From contig NZ_JOEM01000005.1 in the NCBI RefSeq assembly GCF_000718135.1, forward strand, positions 434,001 to 498,000: 64,000 bases of DNA, given 5' to 3'. Within the stretch, counting starts at the first letter, position 1. Every line of letters begins with the position of its first letter. Origin of the DNA: Streptomyces cyaneofuscatus (GTDB lineage Bacteria; Actinomycetota; Actinomycetes; Streptomycetales; Streptomycetaceae). Position numbers and translations under genes: made by a program. Positions 47,888-56,497 of this stretch are shown here, piece after piece. A model generated the notes under the pieces. The model ran no database searches, was not told the origin of the DNA, and saw only the letters and a list, made by a program, of their open reading frames with translations.

Positions 47888-49621
47888 GTGCTCATAAAAC
47901 TCCTGCGGGCCCACCTGAGCCCGTACAAGAAACCCATCGCGCTGCTGGTCCTCCTCCAGCTGCTCCAGACCTGCGCGACCCTGTATCTGCCCAGCCTGAA
48001 CGCGGACATCATTGACAACGGTGTCGTCCGGGGCGATACCGGCTACATCCTGGAGTTCGGCGGTCTCATGATCGCCGTCAGCGTTCTCCAGGTGCTCTGC
48101 AATGTGGGGGCCGTCTTCTACGGGGCCCGCACCGCGTCGGCGCTGGGCCGGGACGTGCGGGGAGCCGTCTTCGACCGGGTGCAGTCGTTCTCGGCCCGGG
48201 AGCTGGGGCGCTTCGGGGCACCCTCGCTGATCACCCGGACCACCAATGACGTCCAGCAGGTCCAGATGCTGGTGCTGATGGCGTTCACGCTGATGGTGTC
48301 GGCGCCGATCATGTGTGTCGGCGGCATCATCATGGCGCTCGGGCAGGACGTCCCGCTCTCGGCCGTGCTGCTGGCGGTGGTGCCGGTGCTCGGGATCTCG
48401 GTGAGCATCATCGTGGTGAAGATGCGGCCGCTGTTCCGGACGATGCAGGAGCGGCTGGACACCGTGAACCGGGTGCTGCGCGAGCAGATCACCGGTAACC
48501 GGGTGATCCGCGCGTTCGTCCGTGACGGTTACGAGGAGAAGCGGTTCCGGGGGGCCAACACCGAGCTGACCGATGTGTCGGTGGCGACCGGGCGGCTGAT
48601 GGCGCTGATGTTCCCGACCGTGATGACGGTGGTCAACCTGTCGTCCGTCGCGGTGGTGTGGTTCGGCGCGCACCGCATCGACAGCGGCGGGATGCAGATC
48701 GGTGCGCTGACCGCGTTCCTCGCCTATCTGATGCAGATCGTGATGGCCGTGATGATGGCCACCTTCATGTTCATGATGGTGCCGCGCGCCGAGGTGTGCG
48801 CCGAGCGCATCGAGGAGGTGCTCGGTACGGAGTCGAGCGTCGTGCCGCCCACCGCGCCCGTCACCGAGCTGCGCCGGCATGGGCATCTCGAGGTGCGGGG
48901 CGCGGAGTTCCGGTACCCGGGTGCCGAGGAGCCGGTGCTGCGGGCCGTGGATCTGGTGGCGAGCCCCGGGGAGACCACCGCGATCATCGGGTCGACCGGC
49001 AGCGGGAAGTCCACGCTGCTCGGTCTCGTACCCCGGCTGTTCGATGTGACGGACGGCGAGGTGCTGGTCGACGGCGAGGACGTGCGGACGCTCGATCCGG
49101 TGCTGCTGGCGAAGACGGTGAGCCTGGTGCCGCAGAAGCCGTACCTCTTCTCGGGGACGGTCGCGACGAACCTGCGGTACGGGAATCCCGACGCGAGTGA
49201 CGAGGAGCTGTGGCACGCGCTGGAGGTGGCGCAGGCCAAGGGGTTCGTGGAGGGGCTCGAGCACGGGCTCGACGCGCCGATCGCGCAGGGCGGCACCAAT
49301 GTGTCGGGCGGTCAGCGGCAGCGGCTCGCCATCGCCCGGACGCTGGTGCAGCGGCCGGAGATCTATCTCTTCGACGACTCGTTCTCGGCGCTGGACTACG
49401 CGACCGACGCCGCGCTGCGGGCGGCGCTGGCGCGCGAGACGGCCGGGGCGACCGTGGTGATCGTGGCGCAGCGCGTCTCCACCATCCGCGACGCCGACCG
49501 GATCCTGGTGCTGGACGAGGGGCGGGTCGTGGGCAGCGGCAGCCATCACGAGTTGATGGACGGCAATGAAACGTACCGGGAGATCGTGCTCTCCCAGCTG
49601 ACGGAAGCGGAGGCCGCGTAA
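47888..49621 (+). CDS. ABC exporter subunit, ABCB type (degenerate catalytic side)
   Basis: 577 residues from GTG 47888. Six membrane helices (about 1-310), then an ATPase domain with Walker A IIGSTGSGKSTLLG, Q loop SLVPQKPYLFSG, canonical signature NVSGGQRQRLAIA, Walker B IYLFDDSFSALD, and H loop VIVAQRVST. The catalytic Glu after Walker B is Asp and the H-loop His is Gln. Its own Walker side is therefore the weakened half of a heterodimer, with the second subunit directly downstream (stop and start share one base). A palindrome GTAC-GGC-GTAC at 47830-47840 may be a control site. Confidence 0.93.
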   Translation: MLIKLLRAHLSPYKKPIALLVLLQLLQTCATLYLPSLNADIIDNGVVRGDTGYILEFGGLMIAVSVLQVLCNVGAVFYGARTASALGRDVRGAVFDRVQSFSARELGRFGAPSLITRTTNDVQQVQMLVLMAFTLMVSAPIMCVGGIIMALGQDVPLSAVLLAVVPVLGISVSIIVVKMRPLFRTMQERLDTVNRVLREQITGNRVIRAFVRDGYEEKRFRGANTELTDVSVATGRLMALMFPTVMTVVNLSSVAVVWFGAHRIDSGGMQIGALTAFLAYLMQIVMAVMMATFMFMMVPRAEVCAERIEEVLGTESSVVPPTAPVTELRRHGHLEVRGAEFRYPGAEEPVLRAVDLVASPGETTAIIGSTGSGKSTLLGLVPRLFDVTDGEVLVDGEDVRTLDPVLLAKTVSLVPQKPYLFSGTVATNLRYGNPDASDEELWHALEVAQAKGFVEGLEHGLDAPIAQGGTNVSGGQRQRLAIARTLVQRPEIYLFDDSFSALDYATDAALRAALARETAGATVVIVAQRVSTIRDADRILVLDEGRVVGSGSHHELMDGNETYREIVLSQLTEAEAA

Positions 49622-51549
49622 TGGCCGGTCCGGGCGGACGGATGATGGCCGGGGGCGCGCCCACCGAGCGATCGATGGATTTCAAGGGGTCGAGCAAGCG
49701 GCTGCTGAGACGGTTCGGCCTGGAGAAGGCCTCGCTCTGGCTGATGCTGGGCGCGGTGACGGCCAGCGTGGCGCTGTCGGTGGCCGGGCCGAAGATCCTC
49801 GGGAAGGCGACCGACCTGATCTTCGCCGGGGTGGTCGGCCGGCAGATGCAGGCGGGCACGACGAAGGCGGAGGCGATCGAGGGGCTGCGCGCGGAGGGCA
49901 GCGGATCGATGGCCGACATGCTCTCGGGGGTGGACTTCACCCCGGGGCAGGGCATCGACTTCGGTGCGGTGGGCGGTGTTCTGCTGGCGGTGCTGGTGAT
50001 CTACATCGCCGCCGGGGCGCTGATGCTGGTCGCCACGCGGCTGTCGATCCGGGTGATCAACCGGATCGTCTTCCAGCTGCGGGAGGACCTCCAGACGAAG
50101 CTCGCGCGGCTGCCGCTGTCGTACTTCGACCGGGCCAAGCGCGGTGAGGTGCTGAGCCGGGCGACCAACGACATCGACAACATCTCGCAGACGCTCCAGC
50201 AGACGATGGGGCAGCTCATCAACTCCCTGCTGACCATCGTCGGCGTACTGATCATGATGGTCTGGATCTCGCCGCTGCTGGCCCTGGTGGCGCTGGTGAC
50301 GATCCCGCTGTCGGTGGTCGTGGCGACGCAGGTCGGCAAGCGGTCGCAGCCGCAGTTCGTGCAGCAGTGGCGGGTGACGGGGAAGCTCAACGCCCATATC
50401 GAGGAGATGTACACCGGGCACACCCTGGTGAAGGTCTTCGGGCGGCAGGAGGAGTCCGCGCGGGACTTCGCGGAGCAGAACGACGCGCTGTACGAGGCCG
50501 GGTTCAAGGCGCAGTTCGCCAGCGGGCTGATGCAGCCGCTGATGTTCTTCATCTCGAACATCAACTATGTGCTGGTGGCCGTCGTCGGTGGTCTGCGGGT
50601 CGCGTCGGGCACGCTGTCGATCGGTGACGTGCAGGCGTTCATCCAGTATTCGCGGCAGTTCTCGATGCCGCTGACGCAGGTCGCCTCGATGGCCAACCTG
50701 GTGCAGTCCGGCATCGCGTCGGCCGAGCGGGTCTTCGAGCTGCTGGACGCGGAGGAGCAGGGTCCGGACCCGGAGCGCGGTGAGCTTCCGAAGGAGCTGA
50801 CCGGGCGGGTCTCGCTGGAGAAGGTCTCCTTCCGTTACGAGGCGGAGAAGCCGCTCATCGAGGATCTGTCGCTGAGCGTGGAGCCGGGGCAGACGGTCGC
50901 GATCGTCGGTCCGACAGGCGCGGGCAAGACCACGCTGGTCAATCTGCTGATGCGGTTCTACGAGGTGACCGGCGGGCGGATAGCGCTCGACGGGGTCGAT
51001 GTGGCGACGATGTCCCGGGACGATCTGCGGTCGCGGATCGGCATGGTGCTCCAGGACACCTGGCTGTTCGGCGGGTCGATAGCCGAGAACATCGCGTACG
51101 GCGCTGCGCGCGAGGTCAGCCGGGAAGAGATCGAGGAGGCGGCCCGGGCGGCGCACGCCGATCGCTTCATCCGGACGCTGCCCGACGGGTACGACTCGGT
51201 GATCGACGACGAGGGTTCCGGGGTCAGCGCGGGCGAGAAGCAGCTGATCACCATCGCCCGGGCGTTCCTCTCCGACCCGGTGATCCTGGTCCTGGACGAG
51301 GCGACCAGCTCGGTGGACACCCGGACCGAGGTGCTGATCCAGAAGGCGATGGCGCGCCTGGCCCACGGGCGTACGTCGTTCGTGATCGCGCACCGGCTCT
51401 CCACGATCCGGGACGCGGACGTGATCCTGGTGATGGAGAGCGGGTCGATCGTGGAACAGGGCACGCATGACGAGCTGTTGGCGGCGGGCGGGGCCTATGC
51501 CCGGTTGTACGCCGCGCAGTTCGCGGAGGCGCTGGCGGAGGTGGACTGA
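49621..51549 (+). CDS. ABC exporter subunit, ABCB type (catalytic side)
   Basis: 642 residues, start overlapping the previous stop as TAATG. Six membrane helices with a long extracytoplasmic loop between the first two (about 75-120), then the ATPase: Walker A AIVGPTGAGKTTLVN, Q loop GMVLQDTWLFGG, signature GVSAGEKQLITIA, Walker B VLVLDEATSSVD with catalytic Glu, H loop FVIAHRLST. The signature is SAGEK instead of SGGQ, which pairs with the Asp/Gln site of the other subunit. So one ATP site is complete and one degenerate, as in TmrAB and TM287/288. Substrate, likely a drug, lipid or peptide, unknown. Confidence 0.94.
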   Translation: MAGPGGRMMAGGAPTERSMDFKGSSKRLLRRFGLEKASLWLMLGAVTASVALSVAGPKILGKATDLIFAGVVGRQMQAGTTKAEAIEGLRAEGSGSMADMLSGVDFTPGQGIDFGAVGGVLLAVLVIYIAAGALMLVATRLSIRVINRIVFQLREDLQTKLARLPLSYFDRAKRGEVLSRATNDIDNISQTLQQTMGQLINSLLTIVGVLIMMVWISPLLALVALVTIPLSVVVATQVGKRSQPQFVQQWRVTGKLNAHIEEMYTGHTLVKVFGRQEESARDFAEQNDALYEAGFKAQFASGLMQPLMFFISNINYVLVAVVGGLRVASGTLSIGDVQAFIQYSRQFSMPLTQVASMANLVQSGIASAERVFELLDAEEQGPDPERGELPKELTGRVSLEKVSFRYEAEKPLIEDLSLSVEPGQTVAIVGPTGAGKTTLVNLLMRFYEVTGGRIALDGVDVATMSRDDLRSRIGMVLQDTWLFGGSIAENIAYGAAREVSREEIEEAARAAHADRFIRTLPDGYDSVIDDEGSGVSAGEKQLITIARAFLSDPVILVLDEATSSVDTRTEVLIQKAMARLAHGRTSFVIAHRLSTIRDADVILVMESGSIVEQGTHDELLAAGGAYARLYAAQFAEALAEVD

Positions 51550-51570
51550 GGCCGGGGTGCCTAGCCGGGA

Positions 51571-52686
51571 TCAGTCGAGGTAGCCGCGGAGTTGGTCGGC
51601 GAAGGCGTGGTCCCGCAGCCTGCTGAGGGTTTTGGACTCGATCTGGCGTATGCGTTCGCGCGTCACGCCGAAGATCCGTCCTATCTCCTCCAGGGTGCGG
51701 GGCCGCCCGTCGTCCAGGCCGTAGCGGAGCTGAACGACCTTGCGTTCGCGCTCGCCGAGGGTGGAGAGGACCGCCTCCAGGTGTTCGCGCAGGAGGAGGA
51801 AGGCAGCGGACTCGACGGGTGAGGCGGCGTCGCCGTCCTCGATGAGGTCGCCGAAGGAGACGTCGTCCTCCTCGCCGACGGGGGCGTGCAGGGAGACCGG
51901 CTCCTGGGCCAGGCGCAGGACTTCGGTGACCCGCTCCGGGGTCAGGTCGAGCTGGGCGGCGACCTCTTCGGCGGTCGGCTCGTACCCGCGCTCCTGGAGC
52001 ATCCGGCGCTGGACGCGGACCACGCGGTTGATCAGCTCCACGACATGGACGGGGACGCGGATCGTACGGGCCTGGTCGGCCAGGGCGCGGGACATGGCCT
52101 GGCGGATCCACCAGGTCGCGTACGTGGAGAACTTGTAGCCCCGGGCGTAGTCGAACTTCTCCACCGCCCGGATCAGGCCGAGGTTCCCCTCCTGGACCAG
52201 GTCGAGCATGGTCAGGCCCCGGCCCACGTACCGCTTGGCGACGGAGACGACCAGGCGGAGGTTGGCCTCGATGAGCCGGCGCTTGGCAGTGCGGCCCATG
52301 ACCACGAGCCGGTCCAGGTCGCCGGCGAGCCGGGAGTCCAGGTCCGGGGTGTTGGCGAGGCGCTCCTCGGCGAAGAGCCCGGCCTCCACGCGGCGGGCCA
52401 GCTCGACCTCGTCGGCGGCGGTGAGCAGCGGGATGCGGCCGATCTCGCGGAGGTACTGCCGGAAGAGATCGGAGGTGGGGCCGCCGCTGTCCGTCCGGCT
52501 CCGCGCCTCGCGGGGTTCGGGGGCGTGCTCCGCTTCCTCCATGACGGCCTCGGGTGCGCTCGCTCGCGGGTGGGCCGCGGTCTCCGGGAGATCCTCCGGA
52601 CGGCTCTCCGGGTGGTGGACGGCCCGGTTCTGCACGGGAATCGCCGACATGTGCTCGGTCGTGGTCGACACGGTCCGGGTCTGCAC
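51571..52686 (-). CDS. hrdA: RNA polymerase sigma factor HrdA (sigma-70 group 2)
   Basis: 371 residues from GTG 52686, chosen for GGAGG eight bases ahead. A primary-like sigma: region 1.2 ([16 protein letters not shown]), region 2 with core-binding and -10 recognition ([40 protein letters not shown]), region 3, and region 4 ([20 protein letters not shown]) for the -35. It lacks the long acidic N-terminus of the essential HrdB, so it is a non-essential group 2 factor. Position next to dnaG matches hrdA (SCO2465) as I recall; HrdD is an alternative name if synteny misleads. Confidence 0.88.
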   Translation of the reverse strand: MQTRTVSTTTEHMSAIPVQNRAVHHPESRPEDLPETAAHPRASAPEAVMEEAEHAPEPREARSRTDSGGPTSDLFRQYLREIGRIPLLTAADEVELARRVEAGLFAEERLANTPDLDSRLAGDLDRLVVMGRTAKRRLIEANLRLVVSVAKRYVGRGLTMLDLVQEGNLGLIRAVEKFDYARGYKFSTYATWWIRQAMSRALADQARTIRVPVHVVELINRVVRVQRRMLQERGYEPTAEEVAAQLDLTPERVTEVLRLAQEPVSLHAPVGEEDDVSFGDLIEDGDAASPVESAAFLLLREHLEAVLSTLGERERKVVQLRYGLDDGRPRTLEEIGRIFGVTRERIRQIESKTLSRLRDHAFADQLRGYLD

Positions 52687-52846
52687 GGGGGCGACCTCCA
52701 GGTGATCGCTGCCGGATGACTCTGGCAGCCCCAGTGTGGGGCACGGCACAGGGTTGCCACGAGGGGCGTGCGGGGACTTTTTGATTCCGGTCGGTCACCG
52801 GCCGGTTACTGCTCCCGAGGTCCGTCCCGGAGGGACCGGTACGCGC

Positions 52847-54781
52847 TCAGAGGGCGTCGGCGCCCTTCGCCCGCAAGGACTGGGCGTACTGCTGGAGCAC
52901 CCAGACCTCGTTCTGCGCGGCCGCCAGGTCGTCGGGGGCCACGTTGCTGCCGAGGCGGGCGAGGCTGCCCTGCACCTCGTTGATCCGGCGGTCGACGGCG
53001 CGCAGCCGGACGTGGACGAGCTGCATACCGGCGTACGTCTCGTCGATCGTCCGGCCCATGAAGACCTCGACGGCCAGCTCGGTGACGAGGGAGCGGACGG
53101 TGTTGTTGGGGGCCGCGTCCATCACGGCGACCAGATACTCGCGGTTGTCGCCGAGGCCCCGCTCGGCGCCGCCCGCCTCCGCGATGCACTGGCGCACCGC
53201 CGCGTAGGGCGGGGCGGTGAACTCGTCCGCGCCGTACGCGTCGAAGGCCGGGGAGACCAGGGCGGGCTTCTGGAGGGCGAGCTTGAGGAGCTCGCGCTCG
53301 GTGCGGTGGGCGGGGCTGCGGAGGTTGAGCGCGGGGCCGGAGGGGGCGGCGGGGGTCTGGACGGGCTGCTGGGGGGTGCCGCCGCGCCGGTCCTGGGGGC
53401 CGCCCGGTCCGCGGCCGCCGCGTGGGTCGCCCCGCCCGTCGCCGCCCTTGTCACGGGCCCAGCGGGCGAGCTGGGCGACGCGGCGGACCACGAACTCCTG
53501 GTCCAGGATGCCGACGAATCCGGCGAGCTGGACCGCCACCTCACGCTGCACACTGCTGGTCTTGATCTTGGCGACCACAGCCGCGGCCTCGTCGAGCGCG
53601 GCCGCCCGGCCCGCCGGGGTCTCCAGGTCGTACCGGCCGACGATCTGGCGCAGCGCGAACTCGAAGAGCGGGGTGCGCGGCTCGACCAGGTCGCGTACGG
53701 CGTCGTCGCCCTTGGCGAGCCGCAGGTCGCACGGGTCCATGCCGTCCGGGGCGATGGCGATGTACGTCTCGGCGGCGAACTTCTGGTCGTCCTCGAAGGC
53801 GCGCAGCGCGGCCTTCTGACCGGCCGAGTCGCCGTCGAAGGTGAAGATCACGCGGGCGCTGCCGTTGTCCATCAGGAGGCGGCGCAGGATCTTGATGTGG
53901 TCGTTGCCGAAGGCGGTGCCACAGGTGGCGATGGCGGTGGTGACCCCGGCGAGATGGCAGGCCATGACGTCGGTGTACCCCTCGACGACGACGGCCCGGC
54001 TGGCCTTGGCGATGTCCTTCTTGGCCAGGTCGATGCCGTACAGCACCTGGGACTTCTTGTAGATCGGGGTCTCGGGGGTGTTCAGGTACTTCGGGCCGTT
54101 GTCGTCGTCGCGGAGCTTGCGGGCGCCGAAGCCGACGATCTCCCCGGCGGTGTCGCTGATCGGCCACATCAGCCGGCCGCGGAAGCGGTCGATGGGGCCG
54201 CGGCGGCCGTCCTGGGAGAGGCCGGAGGTGATCAGCTCCTTGTCGCTGAAGCCCTTGCCGCGCAGATAGCGGGTGAGGTGGTCCCAGCCGGCCGGGCTGT
54301 AGCCGACGCGGAAGTGGGTCGCGGCGTCCTGGTCGAAGCCGCGCTCGGCGAGGAACTTCCGGCCGATCTCGGCCTCGGGGCTCTCCAGCGCGCGGACGTA
54401 GAAGTCGGCGGCGGCCTGGTGGGCCTCGATCAGCCGGATGCGTTCGCCGCGCTGGTGGGAGGGGTTGTAGCCGCCCTCCTCGTACCGCAGGGTGATGCCC
54501 GCCTTGGCGGCGAGGCGCTCGACCGTCTCCGAGAAGGAGAGGTGGTCGATCTTCATCACGAACGCGATGGTGTCGCCGCCCTCCTGGCAGCCGAAGCAAT
54601 GGAACAGGCCCTTGCCGGGACTGACCTGGAAGGAGGGGGACTTCTCGTCGTGGAAGGGGCAGAGTCCCTTGAGGTTTCCGCCGCCCGCGCTGCGCAGCTG
54701 GAGGTATTCGGACACGACGGAGTCGATCGGGACCGCGTCCCGTACCGCCTTCACGTCGTCGTCGTTGATCCTGCCAGCCAC
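52847..54781 (-). CDS. dnaG: DNA primase DnaG
   Basis: 644 residues. It synthesises RNA primers at the replication fork. Zinc finger of CHC2 type (GLCPFHDEKSPSF and GLFHCFGCQEGG, Cys/His/Cys/Cys, about 40-67), the RNA polymerase basic region (FRGRLMWPISDTAGEIVGFG), and the TOPRIM core with VVVEGYTDVMACHLAG and FTFDGDSAGQKAALRA. A Gly/Arg-rich linker (GGDGRGDPRGGRGPGG) joins it to the C-terminal helicase-binding domain (RTERELLKLALQKPALVS onward). Complete and normal length. Its ATG lies 71 bases from the methyltransferase stop. Confidence 0.97.
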   Translation of the reverse strand: MAGRINDDDVKAVRDAVPIDSVVSEYLQLRSAGGGNLKGLCPFHDEKSPSFQVSPGKGLFHCFGCQEGGDTIAFVMKIDHLSFSETVERLAAKAGITLRYEEGGYNPSHQRGERIRLIEAHQAAADFYVRALESPEAEIGRKFLAERGFDQDAATHFRVGYSPAGWDHLTRYLRGKGFSDKELITSGLSQDGRRGPIDRFRGRLMWPISDTAGEIVGFGARKLRDDDNGPKYLNTPETPIYKKSQVLYGIDLAKKDIAKASRAVVVEGYTDVMACHLAGVTTAIATCGTAFGNDHIKILRRLLMDNGSARVIFTFDGDSAGQKAALRAFEDDQKFAAETYIAIAPDGMDPCDLRLAKGDDAVRDLVEPRTPLFEFALRQIVGRYDLETPAGRAAALDEAAAVVAKIKTSSVQREVAVQLAGFVGILDQEFVVRRVAQLARWARDKGGDGRGDPRGGRGPGGPQDRRGGTPQQPVQTPAAPSGPALNLRSPAHRTERELLKLALQKPALVSPAFDAYGADEFTAPPYAAVRQCIAEAGGAERGLGDNREYLVAVMDAAPNNTVRSLVTELAVEVFMGRTIDETYAGMQLVHVRLRAVDRRINEVQGSLARLGSNVAPDDLAAAQNEVWVLQQYAQSLRAKGADAL

Positions 54782-54852
54782 GGATGAAGTCTACGGGTGG
54801 GCGACGACAACCCCGACGCCCGCAGGGCTCCGCCCTAGGCCGAAGCGCGCGG

Positions 54853-55713
54853 TCAGCCGGTCCGGCGGGCGGCCCAGACAGTGCGTTCGGTGCGTACGGC
54901 GAGGTCGTCGCGGCGCAGGAGCGAGTTGGGGCCCTCGGTGTCGAGCAGCCGGTCGAGCGCGGCCAGGTCCTCGAGCACGAGCGTCCCGGCCACGCTGTGG
55001 CGCAGGCGGCGGAGGCTGCCGAGGGCGTAGGCGCCGACGGCCTCGCTGCGGGAGCCGTCGGTGGTGCCGATGTCCACGGTGATGCTGCGCTCGTCCTCGA
55101 CGGTGAATCCGGCCCCGGTCAGCTTCGGGCCCCAGTCGGCACCGCGGTGCGGCACGTGTTCGGCGTGGAAGCGGTCGCTCGCCTCGTGGCAGCGCTCCTC
55201 CAGGCCGGGGCGGTCCTCGGGGGCGGTCCCGGGCAGGAAGCGGGGGAAGCCGGACAGCTCCACCACGGCGAAGAGTCCGCCGGGGACGAGCAGGTCGTGG
55301 ACGGCCTTCAGAGCCCGGTCGGGGTCGGCCATGTGGTGCATCGAGGCCGACGCCCACACCAGGTCCGGGGAGCCGAGGTCGGGCCAGTCGGCGGCGTCGA
55401 GGTCGGCCTGAACGGTCCGTACGCGCCCCTCCGCACCCCGGGCGCACGCCTTCTCGCGCAGGCGCTGGAGGTGGGCGGCCGAGGTGTCGACGGCGGTGAT
55501 GTGCGCCTCGGGGAAGCGGTCGAGGAGGGCGAAGGTGCCCGTTCCCGTACCGCAGCCCAGGTCGACGATCCGGCGGGGCGGCGCCTGGACGGGGAGCCAT
55601 CCGGTGAGGGCGGTGAGGTGTTCGGCGAGGACCTGGGCGTCCAGGTCGAGGATCTCGGCTTCGCCGTGGTGGTCGTGGTCGTGGGTGTGGGTGTGGGTGT
55701 GTGCGTGGGTCAT
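54853..55713 (-). CDS. SAM-dependent methyltransferase with His-rich N-terminus
   Basis: 286 residues. A class I methyltransferase: motif I RIVDLGCGTGTGTFALLDRF, motif II Asp in ITAVDTSAAHLQRLRE, motif III-like VQADLDAADWPDL, and WASASMHHMADPDRAL of the UbiE/Methyltransf_25 group. Residues 1-18 hold eight His (MTHAHTHTHTHDHDHHGE), encoded by a GTGGGT-type simple repeat, and could bind metal. TACGGT (55720-55725, minus strand) ends six bases before the ATG, so it may have its own leaderless promoter as well as reading through from the HTH-cupin gene upstream. Substrate unknown. Confidence 0.9.
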   Translation of the reverse strand: MTHAHTHTHTHDHDHHGEAEILDLDAQVLAEHLTALTGWLPVQAPPRRIVDLGCGTGTGTFALLDRFPEAHITAVDTSAAHLQRLREKACARGAEGRVRTVQADLDAADWPDLGSPDLVWASASMHHMADPDRALKAVHDLLVPGGLFAVVELSGFPRFLPGTAPEDRPGLEERCHEASDRFHAEHVPHRGADWGPKLTGAGFTVEDERSITVDIGTTDGSRSEAVGAYALGSLRRLRHSVAGTLVLEDLAALDRLLDTEGPNSLLRRDDLAVRTERTVWAARRTG

Positions 55714-55813
55714 GCGGCCACCGTAGGACGGGTATGCCTCAGCAGCACGGTCCCTCCCGGTATTGGCAAGAAGGTGGCCACCTGCTGTGCCGGGCGCGCA
55801 ACGACTTGCGCCG

Positions 55814-56422
55814 TCATGTCGTGTGCGACAGGTCCGGTGCGCAGTCGTTCCCGGTGCGCCGGGTGTCGCGCAGGTGGCCTCGGCGGGCGTCGCGGTCGAA
55901 GATGCCGAGGATCTCGCACGGGCCGCCCTCGGCGCCGATCGCGTGCGGCAGCATCGTCGGGAACTCGGCGGCCTGGTTGGTCTCCACCCGGAAGCGGCGG
56001 TGGCCCAGCATGAGGACCGCGGTGCCGGAGAGGACGACCAGCCACTCCCGGCCGGGGTGCGCGCGCATCCGGGCCGGGTTGTCCGGCGGCGGCTCGGTCA
56101 TCCGCTGCCGTACGACGGTCATACCGGGGTCGCCTTTGACTGCCCAGCGCATCAGCCCGTGGGCGCCGTCGATCATCGGGCTGGTGATGACGTCGTCGGA
56201 GGCGGTCTCCACCAGCTGGTCGAGGGTGGTGTCCAGGGCGCGGGCGAGCGTGACGAGCTGGTCCAGGGCGAGGCGGCGCTGCCCGTTCTCGATGCGGCTG
56301 AGCGAGGACTGGCTGAGGTTGGCCCGGCCGGCCAGCTCCTCCAGCGACCAGCCCTGCGCCACCCGCAGGGCGCGGATGCGTTTGCGTACGAGGCTGTCCA
56401 GCTCATCGGTGCCGTGCTCCAT
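55814..56422 (-). CDS. XRE-cupin transcriptional regulator
   Basis: 202 residues from ATG 56422. An N-terminal XRE helix-turn-helix (RIRALRVAQGWSLEELAGRA, LSQSSLSRIENGQRR) is joined to a C-terminal cupin (ARMRAHPGREWLVVLSGTAV, RRFRVETNQAAEFPTMLPHA), a common small-molecule-sensing regulator type. It lies 100 bases upstream of the methyltransferase on the same strand and downstream of a strong terminator, so it starts its own unit and probably controls the methyltransferase. Confidence 0.92.
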   Translation of the reverse strand: MEHGTDELDSLVRKRIRALRVAQGWSLEELAGRANLSQSSLSRIENGQRRLALDQLVTLARALDTTLDQLVETASDDVITSPMIDGAHGLMRWAVKGDPGMTVVRQRMTEPPPDNPARMRAHPGREWLVVLSGTAVLMLGHRRFRVETNQAAEFPTMLPHAIGAEGGPCEILGIFDRDARRGHLRDTRRTGNDCAPDLSHTT

Positions 56423-56443
56423 GCGCAACACCGTATGCCCATG

Positions 56444-56485
56444 GAGCAGCGGATCACCCGGATCGCCCCGGGTGATCCGCTGCTC
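56444..56485 (-). terminator. Strong terminator after the FAD oxidoreductase gene
   Basis: Two 18-base arms (GAGCAGCGGATCACCCGG and its exact complement) with a six-base loop form a perfect hairpin, 13 bases past the oxidoreductase stop and 22 bases before the XRE-cupin start, separating the two transcripts. Confidence 0.95.
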
Positions 56486-56497
56486 TCCGGCAGGTCG

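Noticed and set aside
52798..52846. Hairpin GTCCC-GGA-GGGAC after dnaG as a terminator
   Set aside because: Stem of only five pairs; too weak to separate from background in this GC content.
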